The notes under the pieces are model-generated. The model worked only from the letters and a program-made list of their open reading frames with translations. It ran no database searches and was not told the DNA's origin. Source: UMGS1840 sp045661305 (lineage in GTDB: Bacteria > Bacillota > Clostridia > UMGS1840). Taken from it: DNA of 64,000 nt. The DNA lies in contig JAZRFJ010000036.1 in assembly GCA_045661305.1 (NCBI GenBank), positions 1 through 64,000 of the forward strand, written 5' to 3'. The position numbers were made by a program, and so were the translations under genes. Positions 10,001 through 17,624 of the stretch are shown piece by piece (within the stretch, counting starts at the first letter, position 1; each line of letters begins with the position of its first letter).

Positions 10001-11405
10001 CAAATTTTGAAAATCTGTCAATAATTTTTCCGTTTTTACACTTTACTGCACCTATCTCAATAATTCTGTCATTTTCAGCAGCAACACCCGTAGTTTCAAA
10101 GTCAAAAACAGTAATTTCGGCATCTGAAAAATCATAGTCCTTTTCACCAACATATATTTGGGCAAAATCGTCAACCAAATATGCCTCTACACCGTATATA
10201 ACTTTTATCCCTAACTTTTTCCCAAGAGCATATGCCTCAGGATATGCCTGCAAGACTCCATGGTCAGTTACAGCTATTGCTTTATGTCCCCATTTATGTG
10301 CCTGCTTTATTAAATCTTTAACATCGCTCATACCATCGGTGGCAGACATTGTTGTATGTAAATGAAGCTCTATTCTTTTTTCTTCACTTTCGTCTTTTCT
10401 TACTTTTTTATCTATCTGTTGAATAGAAAACGGCTGAACAACAACGTCTTTTAAATAATCATCAAATTTTGCTACACCTGTCATCTTTATACAAGTGCCA
10501 ACAGTAAGTCTTCCTTTTACAAGATTATATGCTTCTTTATTCTTAAAAAATTTCTTTACCATTATAGATGATGTACCGTCTGTTACATACATCATAAAAA
10601 TAACCGATTCATTTTTTGTGACCTTGTCCTCGGTAAAGAAAATTTCCCCCTCAACCAAAACATTGCCTGTATTTTGATTGATATATTGCATTTGTGTGAT
10701 TTCTCCACCCTCAATCAAATTACCTATTATAACACTTTCAAGCTTTTTCTTTTCCTCGGGATGTTCTTCTAAATATTTTTTATATTCTTCCTTTTCTCTC
10801 TTTTTTTCAGCTCGTTCTTCTCTTTTTTTCTCTTTAATCTGCTCTGCTCTTTCAAGTGCAAGTTTGCCTTCTTCTTCTATTATTTCAGCAAGCTCTTCAT
10901 CCCTTTTTAAGATATATTCATCTATATCTGCATTAAATTCAACAGTATCCTTAAACACAACTTTAATATCAAGTGAAAACTCACTCTTAATAAGCTTTTC
11001 TATTTCTTCTGCTACTTTATTAGCAGTAAGCATATCAGCTCCGTGTGTTCTTAAATACACTGTAAATAAATCATCATTAAGCTCTGCATATGAACCCTCG
11101 ATAAATGTTTTTAACGCAGGAAATTTAAGAGAAAGATATGTAAGAATATGAATATAGTAATTTTCATCAAACAAGTCCGCATCATATTTTGTATATATTT
11201 TTATGAAATTCAAATTATACACTCTTTTTATATCACCTGCTATTGCCATAATAGCATTTTTATCAATTATTTTTTTTGAGCGTACAGTTATTTCAAGCTT
11301 TCTGTCTTCTTTTATAAAGTTTTTTTCCTCTATAACACACTCCGAAAAAACATCAGCATATTTTTTTACTTGTTCTGACTCCGAAAAAAGCTCCAAAAAT
11401 GTCAT
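7056..11405 (-). CDS. polC: DNA polymerase III alpha subunit, PolC type
   Basis: About 1449 residues, the Gram-positive replicative polymerase. Domain order: N-terminal region and a charged coiled-coil linker, an OB fold, a PHP domain (HLHTTMSATDGMSD and AVTDHGVL) interrupted by a DnaQ-like 3'-5' exonuclease (VFDFETTG ... AHNASFDVGFL ... HRAVNDTECL), the four-Cys zinc site (CPNCKHSEF ... CPNCNTDM), then palm and fingers (GSRGSVGSSFVAFLSDITEVN, EPDIDLNFAGEYQ). A frame opens at 11465, but AGAGGTGAG lies just before the ATG at 11405 and the longer frame would read through a hairpin, so I start at 11405. Confidence 0.96.
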   Translation of the reverse strand: MTFLELFSESEQVKKYADVFSECVIEEKNFIKEDRKLEITVRSKKIIDKNAIMAIAGDIKRVYNLNFIKIYTKYDADLFDENYYIHILTYLSLKFPALKTFIEGSYAELNDDLFTVYLRTHGADMLTANKVAEEIEKLIKSEFSLDIKVVFKDTVEFNADIDEYILKRDEELAEIIEEEGKLALERAEQIKEKKREERAEKKREKEEYKKYLEEHPEEKKKLESVIIGNLIEGGEITQMQYINQNTGNVLVEGEIFFTEDKVTKNESVIFMMYVTDGTSSIMVKKFFKNKEAYNLVKGRLTVGTCIKMTGVAKFDDYLKDVVVQPFSIQQIDKKVRKDESEEKRIELHLHTTMSATDGMSDVKDLIKQAHKWGHKAIAVTDHGVLQAYPEAYALGKKLGIKVIYGVEAYLVDDFAQIYVGEKDYDFSDAEITVFDFETTGVAAENDRIIEIGAVKCKNGKIIDRFSKFVNPERSIPGKITQLTNITQDMVENEPTEREIIPEFLDFIGDSILVAHNASFDVGFLNMACKRLGLEMKNPYLDTLDFSRRIFTDFKNHKLGTIAKELNISLEGAHRAVNDTECLFGIFNVLIEKAREKGIKTFKELNAALPNNAYKNNPYHAIILVKNQTGLVNLYKLISNSNLKHFYKKRPRMLKSELHSMREGLIYGSACEAGELYQAILSGAKEEDIEKIANFYDYLEIQPLGNNNFMLENGTVNSTDELININKKIIDLGRKLGKMTVATGDVHFLNPTDSVFRKIIMYGHGFSDADNQAPLYLRTTEEMLDEFYYLDDDIKREIVITNPNAICDMIDDMIVPIPEKKCPPSIPGSDEELREMSVAKAKRIYGDPLPELVQKRMDRELDSIISNGYAVMYIIAQKLVKKSLDDGYLVGSRGSVGSSFVAFLSDITEVNSLCPHYVCPNCKHSEFIEDGSYSSGCDMPPKNCPNCNTDMIRDGHDIPFETFLGFAGDKEPDIDLNFAGEYQPTIHKYTEELFGEGHVFRAGTIGTIAEKNAFGYVKKYCEEKGISYNNAEMMRLSIGCNGVKKTTGQHPGGVMIVPKEYEVYEFTPIAHPADDPQSDIITTHFQYTYLHDCLLKLDLLGHDDPAMIRMLQDLTGKDPKSIPLDDEKTMSLFLNTDALGVTEEDIGSKVGTLGLPEFGTGFTRQMLIDTKPTTFAELVRIAGLSHGTDVWLGNAQDLIVNGICTLKDAICTRDDIMIYLIHMGVEPKNAFSIMESVRKGKVAKGKEDKWEKYQEEMRANNVPQWYINSCEKIQYMFPKAHAVAYVMMAFRIAYFKVHYPLEYYATYFSIRADDFDIDMMVGDKVEHYIEQYNNMSDLKQKDKNIITLLGMCNEMQKRGISFAPVDLYKSDAQKFIVDNNCLRLPFTAIKGLGAAAAETIVEARQNGVFSSKEELLSRTKLSKTHIEQLTALGCLEGLPDSPQISIFDMM

Positions 11406-11426
11406 ATTCTCACCTCTTTTAAAGAC

Positions 11427-11454
11427 ATATAAAACAGCCTTGATATAAGGCTGT
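11427..11454 (-). terminator. Weak terminator between nrdG and polC
   Basis: Eight-bp stem ACAGCCTT (11434-11441) with AAGGCTGT (11447-11454), loop of 5, followed on the minus strand by TTTTATAT. It lies inside the over-long polC frame and supports the later start. Confidence 0.55.
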
Positions 11455-11478
11455 TCTACATTCATTATAAACTATTTT

Positions 11479-12009
11479 TTAAATTATGTCAATATCATCA
11501 TTCCACAAAATAACACTATTTTTTTCTATACTTTTTTTCACATCAATTATTCTTTGGTTTTCCGAGCCTTTGAAACGAAGATTTTCTTTAAAGTATTTTT
11601 TTTCAAATCTTCCGTCAACCAAAACATCGCAATATGAAAGTAAGCATTTTTTCTTTTCATCTGCCATTATTTCTTCAAAAGTATAGCCCGAATAAATCCA
11701 TATTGTTTTATTTGTGTTACTTTTTATATACTCTGACAATCTGATAAGTCCGTCTGCCTGACAAAAGGGCTCACCGCCGCTGTATGTAATATTTGTAAAA
11801 CTACTTTTGGTAAGCTTTTTATAAATTTCATCTAAGCTTTCCATATGCCCGTTCTTTTCTTCCCATGTTTCAGGGTTATGACATCCATCACAATGATGAG
11901 GACAAAAGCATACAAAAAGCACATCACGAAAACCTTCTCCGTCAACCGAAGAGCTGTATGTTATATCAACAATATTCAAAAAAGTATTTTTTAATTTAAG
12001 TTCTTCCAT
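11479..12009 (-). CDS. nrdG: Anaerobic ribonucleotide reductase activating protein (radical SAM)
   Basis: The 176-residue radical SAM enzyme has the NrdG-type cluster motif CPHHCDGC (CxxxCxxC, residues ~33-40), then NPETW, TYSGGEPF (SAM-binding GGE) and a WIYSGYTFEEI strand-helix. It installs the glycyl radical on NrdD using SAM and reduced flavodoxin or ferredoxin. It starts 8 bp after the nrdD stop, so the pair forms an operon under the NrdR-type promoter upstream of nrdD. Confidence 0.95.
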   Translation of the reverse strand: MEELKLKNTFLNIVDITYSSSVDGEGFRDVLFVCFCPHHCDGCHNPETWEEKNGHMESLDEIYKKLTKSSFTNITYSGGEPFCQADGLIRLSEYIKSNTNKTIWIYSGYTFEEIMADEKKKCLLSYCDVLVDGRFEKKYFKENLRFKGSENQRIIDVKKSIEKNSVILWNDDIDII

Positions 12010-12017
12010 TTTTTCTC

Positions 12018-14225
12018 TTAAACTTCATGTGTTACACGGTCTTTGAGTTCAGCTTTTTTAGCATTATTCCAGTTATTAACACTTCCTACTAAGTAGCCTG
12101 TTATTCTCTGTATAACATCAATGTTTTTGCTCTTACATACAGGGCATTCCTCTAAATTATGTTCAGCATTTTCAAATCCGCAATCCAGACATCTGTTTCT
12201 TGTGTGGTTTACTGAACCGTATCCCATATTAAGCTTGTCCATAAGCTCAACTGTTTGCATAATACATGCGGGATTATGTGTTGCGTCCCCATCAAGCTCA
12301 ACATAGAAAATATGACCGCCAAGCTCATATTTATGGTATGGTGCTTCAACTTCAGCCTTATGTTCAACACTACATTTATACCATACAGGAACATGTGAGC
12401 TGTTTGTATAATACTCTTTGTCTGTTATATCTTTAATAATTCCGAACTGTTCGCGGTCATTTCTTGTAAATTTACCTGAAAGTCCCTCAGCAGGAGTTGC
12501 AAGCAAGCTGAAATTAAGATTCTTTTCTTCTGCAATATCTCTTATCTGTTTGTACATATATTCAACAATCTTAAGTCCAAGCTCTTGTGATTTTTCATCT
12601 TCGCCATGATGCTTGCCTGTAAGTGCAATAAGAGTTTCAGCAAGTCCTATAAATCCTATGCCGAGTGTTCCTGTCTTTAAAATATCTTTAACAGTATCGT
12701 TAGGACCATATTTTTCACTGTTTTCCCACATACCATTCATAAGCATCGGGAACTGTTTTTTTAGTGCAGTTCTCTGGAAATTATAACGGTCACAAAGCTG
12801 TTGTGCAGTCACTTCTATACATCTTTGTAATTTAGAGAAAAATTCCTTTATGCGTTCTTCTTGGTTTTCAATTTCTCTGCATTCTAAAGCAAGTTTAACT
12901 ATATTTATAGTAGAGAATGAAAGGTTTCCTCTGCCGATTGAAGTTTTCTCTCCATGTCTGTCTTCAAAAACTCGTGTTCTGCATCCCATTGTTGCAACTT
13001 CATATTTATATCTCTCGGGGTCGTTTGCATCCCATTTTTCATGCTGATTAAAAGTAGCATCAAGATTTAAGAAGTTAGGGAAAAATCTTTTTGCAGTTAC
13101 TTTACAAGCAAGCTTATAAAGGTCATAGTTTCTGTCGCCCTCACAGAAATTAACGCCTCTCTTTTTCTTCCAGATCTGAATTGGGAAAATAGGTGTTTCA
13201 CCGTTTCCTACACCCTTATATGTTGAGTTAAGAATTTCTCTCATTACGCAACGACCTTCAGCAGATGTATCTGTTCCGTAGTTAATTGATGAAAATACAA
13301 CCTGATTTCCGCCTCTTGAATGGATTGTGTTCATATTATGAATAAACGATTCCATAGACTGATGAACACGGTTAACTGTCAAATTCATTGCATGTTGGAA
13401 GTAGCGTTCCTTTCCTGTTAAACCGCTAAGGTCTTTTATTAAATAATCATCAATTTCTTTTTCTTTATATTCTGATAAATCAATACCTTCGAGTGCTTCA
13501 ATTTTTTCAAGTTCTTCTATAAAAGTGAGCTTAACATAAGGAGCAAGATAAAAATCAAATGCAGGGATAGCCTGTCCGCCATGCATTTCATTCTGGATTG
13601 ATTCCATTGAAATACAAGCTAAAATAGCGGCTGTTTCAATTCTTTTTGCAGGACGGGATGAGCCGTGACCTGCTCTGAATCCATCGCCTAAAACTCTGTC
13701 TAAAGGATGCTGAAGGCATGTAAGAGATTTTGTAGGATAATAATCTGCATCGTGAATATGTATGTAATTACTCTTAACATAGTCTCTTGTTATATCAGAA
13801 ACGAGCATATCATTAACAAATGAACGCGAGGTTACACTTGCAAACTTCATCATCATACCCGCAGGTGTTTCAGCATTCATGTTTGCATTTTCTTTTGTTA
13901 CATCATTTGCAATAGTATTTACAATACTCATATATGTATCGTATGTTTTTCTTCCTCTTGCAATGTTTCTTTTATCTCTGTACAAAATATATGATTTTGC
14001 AACATTCTTATACTGAGATTTCATAAGCTCAATTTCAACAAGGTTCTGAATTTCTTCAACATCTGCAATATCCTTGTTAAGATTGTATATTGTTTCCGCA
14101 ATACTCTCAGCACATTTTACATCATTGATAAAATCATGATTCATTGCCTTTAATATAGCAAGTGTAATCTTCTCCTTATCAAAATTTTCTATTCTTCCAT
14201 CTCTTTTTCTTATGTTAAGTATCAT
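12018..14225 (-). CDS. nrdD: Anaerobic (class III) ribonucleoside-triphosphate reductase
   Basis: About 735 residues. An N-terminal ATP-cone (RKRDGRIENFDKEKI) precedes the glycyl-radical-enzyme barrel. The C-terminus has the four-Cys zinc site (CLDCGFENAEHNLEECPVC) and the glycyl-radical loop RITGYLVGS. It reduces NTPs to dNTPs under anaerobiosis. A frame opens at 14258, but GGGAG lies about 9 nt before the ATG at 14225 and the resulting MILNIRKRDG start matches the family. No oxygen-dependent RNR is seen in the window, consistent with an anaerobe. Confidence 0.96.
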   Translation of the reverse strand: MILNIRKRDGRIENFDKEKITLAILKAMNHDFINDVKCAESIAETIYNLNKDIADVEEIQNLVEIELMKSQYKNVAKSYILYRDKRNIARGRKTYDTYMSIVNTIANDVTKENANMNAETPAGMMMKFASVTSRSFVNDMLVSDITRDYVKSNYIHIHDADYYPTKSLTCLQHPLDRVLGDGFRAGHGSSRPAKRIETAAILACISMESIQNEMHGGQAIPAFDFYLAPYVKLTFIEELEKIEALEGIDLSEYKEKEIDDYLIKDLSGLTGKERYFQHAMNLTVNRVHQSMESFIHNMNTIHSRGGNQVVFSSINYGTDTSAEGRCVMREILNSTYKGVGNGETPIFPIQIWKKKRGVNFCEGDRNYDLYKLACKVTAKRFFPNFLNLDATFNQHEKWDANDPERYKYEVATMGCRTRVFEDRHGEKTSIGRGNLSFSTINIVKLALECREIENQEERIKEFFSKLQRCIEVTAQQLCDRYNFQRTALKKQFPMLMNGMWENSEKYGPNDTVKDILKTGTLGIGFIGLAETLIALTGKHHGEDEKSQELGLKIVEYMYKQIRDIAEEKNLNFSLLATPAEGLSGKFTRNDREQFGIIKDITDKEYYTNSSHVPVWYKCSVEHKAEVEAPYHKYELGGHIFYVELDGDATHNPACIMQTVELMDKLNMGYGSVNHTRNRCLDCGFENAEHNLEECPVCKSKNIDVIQRITGYLVGSVNNWNNAKKAELKDRVTHEV

Positions 14226-14254
14226 TTTCTTACTCTCCCTCGCATTAAGCTCAA

Positions 14255-14344
14255 ACACTATATCTTGTGTTGGCGTTTTCTATTATACACTATATTTTGT
14301 GAAAAATCAAGTGTTTTTTTACTTTTTTTCACAACATCTTGTGT
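14255..14344 (-). promoter_or_regulatory. nrdDG promoter with two or three NrdR boxes
   Basis: Minus-strand promoter TTGATT (14310-14305), 17-bp spacer, TATAAT (14287-14282). A 16-bp NrdR-type palindrome ACACTATATTTTGTGA (14287-14302) overlaps the -10 and spacer, and a second, ACACTATATCTTGTGT (14255-14270), starts 32 bp away (three helical turns) near the transcription start. A third, weaker copy (TCACAACATCTTGTGT, 14329-14344) matches 13 of 16 bases. NrdR represses ribonucleotide reductase genes when dATP is high; the repressor gene is not in the window. Confidence 0.85.
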
Positions 14345-14408
14345 TTATATTTTTTTATTTTCAAAAAACACATGTATATCAAGGGATTTTAGAAATATTA
14401 CATTTTTG

Positions 14409-14663
14409 TTACAATTTTTCATCGTATTCTACAAGAATAATGTCATCACCGATTTTTTTTATTTTGTCATAAGATATAATATATTCTTCATTCTTTGAAA
14501 AAAAGCTGAACAGACCAAAAAATCTTGTTTTCCCAGGAACAATTATTGAGCCTATTCTCCCTTTTTCCAAATCAATCTCTATATCATATAAAAATCCAAG
14601 TCGCCTACCGTCTGAAATATTTATAACTTCTTTTTTTTGTAAATCAATAAGTCTGTCAAGCAA
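14409..14663 (-). CDS. ylmC: YlmC/YmxH-family PRC-barrel sporulation protein
   Basis: The 84-residue protein begins with a PRC-barrel (ISDGRRLGFLYDIEIDLEKG) and continues with the IVPGK and YDKIKKIGDDIILVEY segments typical of the YlmC/YmxH family of spore-forming Firmicutes. The molecular function is not established. It lies alone between the hydrogenase gene and nrdD on the minus strand. Confidence 0.85.
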   Translation of the reverse strand: MLDRLIDLQKKEVINISDGRRLGFLYDIEIDLEKGRIGSIIVPGKTRFFGLFSFFSKNEEYIISYDKIKKIGDDIILVEYDEKL

Positions 14664-14716
14664 AAAATCAACCTCCGCACATATAGCTTTATACTAATAT
14701 ATGCGGAGGTATTAAA

Positions 14717-16171
14717 TTAAATGTTTTTTATGTTTTGGAAATCTTTTATTGATTGGGTTATAGTTTTTTTCTCTGCTTCCACTGCATATTTATCTACACT
14801 TTTTTTATTTATATCTGCATGAGTAAGACAACCGGCACCGCCTATGCAACCACCTTCACAAGCCATTCCTTCAATAAAGTTAACATCCAATATTCCCTTT
14901 TTGGCTTTTAAAAGTGCAAGCTTACACTCCTCTATTCCATTACAGGTAACAGGCTTAAACTCAAACTCATCACAGCCATTTTCCTTAAGTCCCTCTCTTA
15001 TAGCCTCTGTAAGCCCACCACTTCTTGCAAAAATTCTTCCAAAATATGAAGCATTATCAAGACTTATTTCAGAAAGCTCAGAAATTTCAATATCACGGCT
15101 GTCAAAAAGTGCCTGAAGCTCCACAAATGTTATTGCGTAATCAATATAAGGTTTTACTTCCTCACGCTGAAATTCAGCTTTTTTTGCTGTACAAGGTCCG
15201 ATAAACACAACTTTTGCATTTTCATCGAGTTCTTTTATTTTCTTTCCTATCATAGCCATAGGTGAAGGATTTTTGGATATATGCTCTTTTAATTGCGGTT
15301 GATTTTTTTCAATATATGAAACAAAAGCAGGACAACATGAGCTTGTAACAAAACTTTTCGTTTCACTTACCTCTTTTGCCTCATCAATCGAAACCATATC
15401 AGCACCTAAAGCAACCTCAACAATGTCATAAAATCCAAGTTCCTTTATTCCTGCTAAAATCTGTCCCGATTTTGCATATGAGAACTGACCTGCAATAGAT
15501 GGAGCAACGGCTGCATAAACCTTATACTTTGTATTATTTTCACTTTCCTTTATTATATCAATAACATCTAAAATATAAGACCTGTCAACAACAGCACCGA
15601 AAGGACACTGATATACGCATGCACCGCATGAAGTACATTTATCATAATCTATTTCTGCCTCTCCTGTTTTGGACATACTTATCGCACCGATTTTACAAGC
15701 ATTTTCACACGGTCTTTTTTTATTCACAATAGCACTGTAAGGACATACTTTTGCACAAGCACCGCAGTTTTTACATTTTTGTTTATCTATAACTGCCCTT
15801 TGGTTTTCGTCATAAGAAATTGCACCAAATTTACAAACATCCTCACACCTGTGTGCCATGCATCCTCTGCATGTGTCTGTAACGCTGTAACCACTGTGCG
15901 GACATTCATCACAGGCTATTGAAATAACCTGAATAACATTCTTATTCTTTTCATCATTCGCACCGATTGCAATTTTTATTCTTTCCTGAATAATAGCTCT
16001 GTCCTTATATATACAACAACGCATCGGTGATTCATTTTTAGCTATAATATCTGATGGGATAGAATTAATTTTATGAAGAAGCTTATCATTCCATAAAGCT
16101 CTTGCGAGTTCTCTTAAAACTCTGTACTCAATATACTGAACTTTAGTATCAAACTTTCTTATCTTTGGCAT
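14717..16171 (-). CDS. [FeFe] hydrogenase, group-B-like, monomeric
   Basis: About 484 residues. The N-terminal half has a Cys-rich motif (CDECPHSGYSVTDTCRGC) and ferredoxin-type 4Fe-4S motifs (CKNCGACAKVCPYSA, CTSCGACVYQCPFGA). The C-terminal H-cluster domain has L1 TSSCCPAF, L2 GPCTAKKAEF and L3 EGMACEGGCIGG. TSCCPAF in place of TSCCPGW, and the GGC-type L3, are as recalled for group B enzymes. It would interconvert protons and H2 with ferredoxin in the cytoplasm. The true start is the ATG at 16171 after AAGGAGAG; the longer frame from 16222 lacks a ribosome site. No maturases (HydEFG) lie nearby. It is the last gene of the redox cluster. Confidence 0.88.
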   Translation of the reverse strand: MPKIRKFDTKVQYIEYRVLRELARALWNDKLLHKINSIPSDIIAKNESPMRCCIYKDRAIIQERIKIAIGANDEKNKNVIQVISIACDECPHSGYSVTDTCRGCMAHRCEDVCKFGAISYDENQRAVIDKQKCKNCGACAKVCPYSAIVNKKRPCENACKIGAISMSKTGEAEIDYDKCTSCGACVYQCPFGAVVDRSYILDVIDIIKESENNTKYKVYAAVAPSIAGQFSYAKSGQILAGIKELGFYDIVEVALGADMVSIDEAKEVSETKSFVTSSCCPAFVSYIEKNQPQLKEHISKNPSPMAMIGKKIKELDENAKVVFIGPCTAKKAEFQREEVKPYIDYAITFVELQALFDSRDIEISELSEISLDNASYFGRIFARSGGLTEAIREGLKENGCDEFEFKPVTCNGIEECKLALLKAKKGILDVNFIEGMACEGGCIGGAGCLTHADINKKSVDKYAVEAEKKTITQSIKDFQNIKNI

Positions 16172-16212
16172 TTTTACTCTCCTTTTTGCTTTTTTAAAAA
16201 AACTACACAATA

Positions 16213-16250
16213 TTCGACTCACAAATTTTTTAATAAAACCTGTGAGCCGT
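16213..16250 (-). terminator. Possible partial terminator between the exchanger and hydrogenase genes
   Basis: Nine-bp stem CGACTCACA (16215-16223) with TGTGAGCCG (16241-16249), one G-T pair. On the minus strand a T-run appears only about 15 nt further on, so termination may be partial and the hydrogenase expressed at a lower level or separately. Confidence 0.4.
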
Positions 16251-16270
16251 GTATCGTATAATTTTATGAC

Positions 16271-17536
16271 TTATTTAAAGAATATAATAAGGAACTGTGA
16301 AGCAAGAACTACTGCGATAAGTGCAATAGGATATGTAGCCGCATAAGCTGCAGCAACTTCCTCTGTTTTTGCTACATTTATAAGAGTTCCGAGTGCAGGT
16401 GTACTTGTCATACCGCCTGTAAGTGAACCGAGATTGTTAAGCAAGCAAAGCTTAAGAACATATTTTGCAAACAAGAATCCTATAATCATTGGGAATATTG
16501 TCATAATTACGCCGTAAACAAAATACATAGGGTCAAAGAATTTTACAAAATCTGCACCGCCAGGGATACCAGCTCCAACTAGGAAAAGCACTAATCCGAG
16601 TTCTCTGAACAGTTTTAAAAGTGATTGTTCAGGCATAATATTCATTTTTCCTACATTTCTGAAGTGTCCCATAACAAGTGAAACAAGTAAGCATCCGCCT
16701 GTTTCTGTAAGTGAGAAGCATGTTCCTGTAAGTCCTGCAGAAGAAAGAGGAATTTTAATTTTTCCTACGATAATTCCCAAAACAACAGCTATTGCAAACG
16801 CTGCAATTCCGTGGTCATCAAGATTGAATACCTTTTTCTCTGTTTTATTTTCAACAGCTTCATCTTTTGAAGAAGTGAGTTTTTCTCTTTCTTCAGCCAT
16901 ATTAGCTTTTGAAAGCTTAGGAACAAGCTGTACAAAAAGAACAACACCAATAACACCGAAAATATATGCAATACCATGTCCAACTGAAACAAGGCTTTCA
17001 TACTGTGGGTTAACAGTTGCTTTTGCTGCTGAAAATGCAGGGGTTGATGTAAGTGAGCCTGATAAAAGTCCAACAATCATAGCTGTGAAGCCTTCTGAAT
17101 TTCCTGCTGTACCATAGCCGATTACTTTTCCCATCATTATACATGCGATTGCAGAAACTGCACCTGCAAGTATAATAATGAAACCTAAAAGTACATAAGA
17201 TTTAAAATTCTTTTTCATATTTCCGAAAAACTTAGGACCTGCAATAAATCCAACAGATGTTACAAAAAGAAGAAGTCCGAGTTTTTCTACAATGCTAAGA
17301 GCATTGTCTAAATATGAAAGTGTTACATTATCGCCTTTTAATAAAAGCTGTGCCTCTAAAGGATTAAAAAGTGTAGCACCGAATATAAGTGCAATAATAA
17401 ATACGCCCGCATCTCCTAAAGATACACCTTTTATTGTAATTCTGCCTAAAGCATAACCAAAAAATAAAATACCAAAAATACAAAGCATCAAAAATGAAAT
17501 TCCCGTAACAGGAATAACTCCGCCAAATAGTGTCAT
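16271..17536 (-). CDS. AspT/YidE-family (aspartate:alanine-exchanger type) membrane transporter
   Basis: The 421-residue protein has about 10-12 transmembrane helices and the internal duplication of the AspT family: two TSTPA segments (GSLTSTPAFSAAKA near residue 155; GGMTSTPALGTLINVA near 385) and the terminal AAYAATYPIALI helix. Classical members carry two central TrkA_C domains; here only a ~45-residue charged linker (about 208-250) separates the halves. AspT exchangers couple aspartate uptake to alanine export, and relatives are proposed to move dicarboxylates. Being between frdA and a hydrogenase gene suggests exchange of a fumarate precursor (aspartate, malate or fumarate) for succinate; this is inference. 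Confidence 0.8.
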   Translation of the reverse strand: MTLFGGVIPVTGISFLMLCIFGILFFGYALGRITIKGVSLGDAGVFIIALIFGATLFNPLEAQLLLKGDNVTLSYLDNALSIVEKLGLLLFVTSVGFIAGPKFFGNMKKNFKSYVLLGFIIILAGAVSAIACIMMGKVIGYGTAGNSEGFTAMIVGLLSGSLTSTPAFSAAKATVNPQYESLVSVGHGIAYIFGVIGVVLFVQLVPKLSKANMAEEREKLTSSKDEAVENKTEKKVFNLDDHGIAAFAIAVVLGIIVGKIKIPLSSAGLTGTCFSLTETGGCLLVSLVMGHFRNVGKMNIMPEQSLLKLFRELGLVLFLVGAGIPGGADFVKFFDPMYFVYGVIMTIFPMIIGFLFAKYVLKLCLLNNLGSLTGGMTSTPALGTLINVAKTEEVAAAYAATYPIALIAVVLASQFLIIFFK

Positions 17537-17582
17537 AATAATCGCCTTTCCAAAAATTGTTTTTATATTATTTTTTACATTG

Positions 17583-17619
17583 TTTCAGGCAGATATTAAT
17601 AAATAAAATCTGCCTGAAA
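17583..17619 (-). other. Intercistronic hairpin after frdA
   Basis: Perfect 12-bp stem TTTCAGGCAGAT (17583-17594) with ATCTGCCTGAAA (17608-17619). No T-run follows on the minus strand, so it is more likely an mRNA-stabilising or processing hairpin at the frdA 3' end than a terminator. Confidence 0.6.
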
Positions 17620-17624
17620 TTAAA

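Noticed and set aside
10678..11151. 157-residue plus-strand Ser-rich frame inside polC
   Set aside because: Antisense of the Lys/Glu-rich coiled-coil of PolC; no ribosome site and biased composition.
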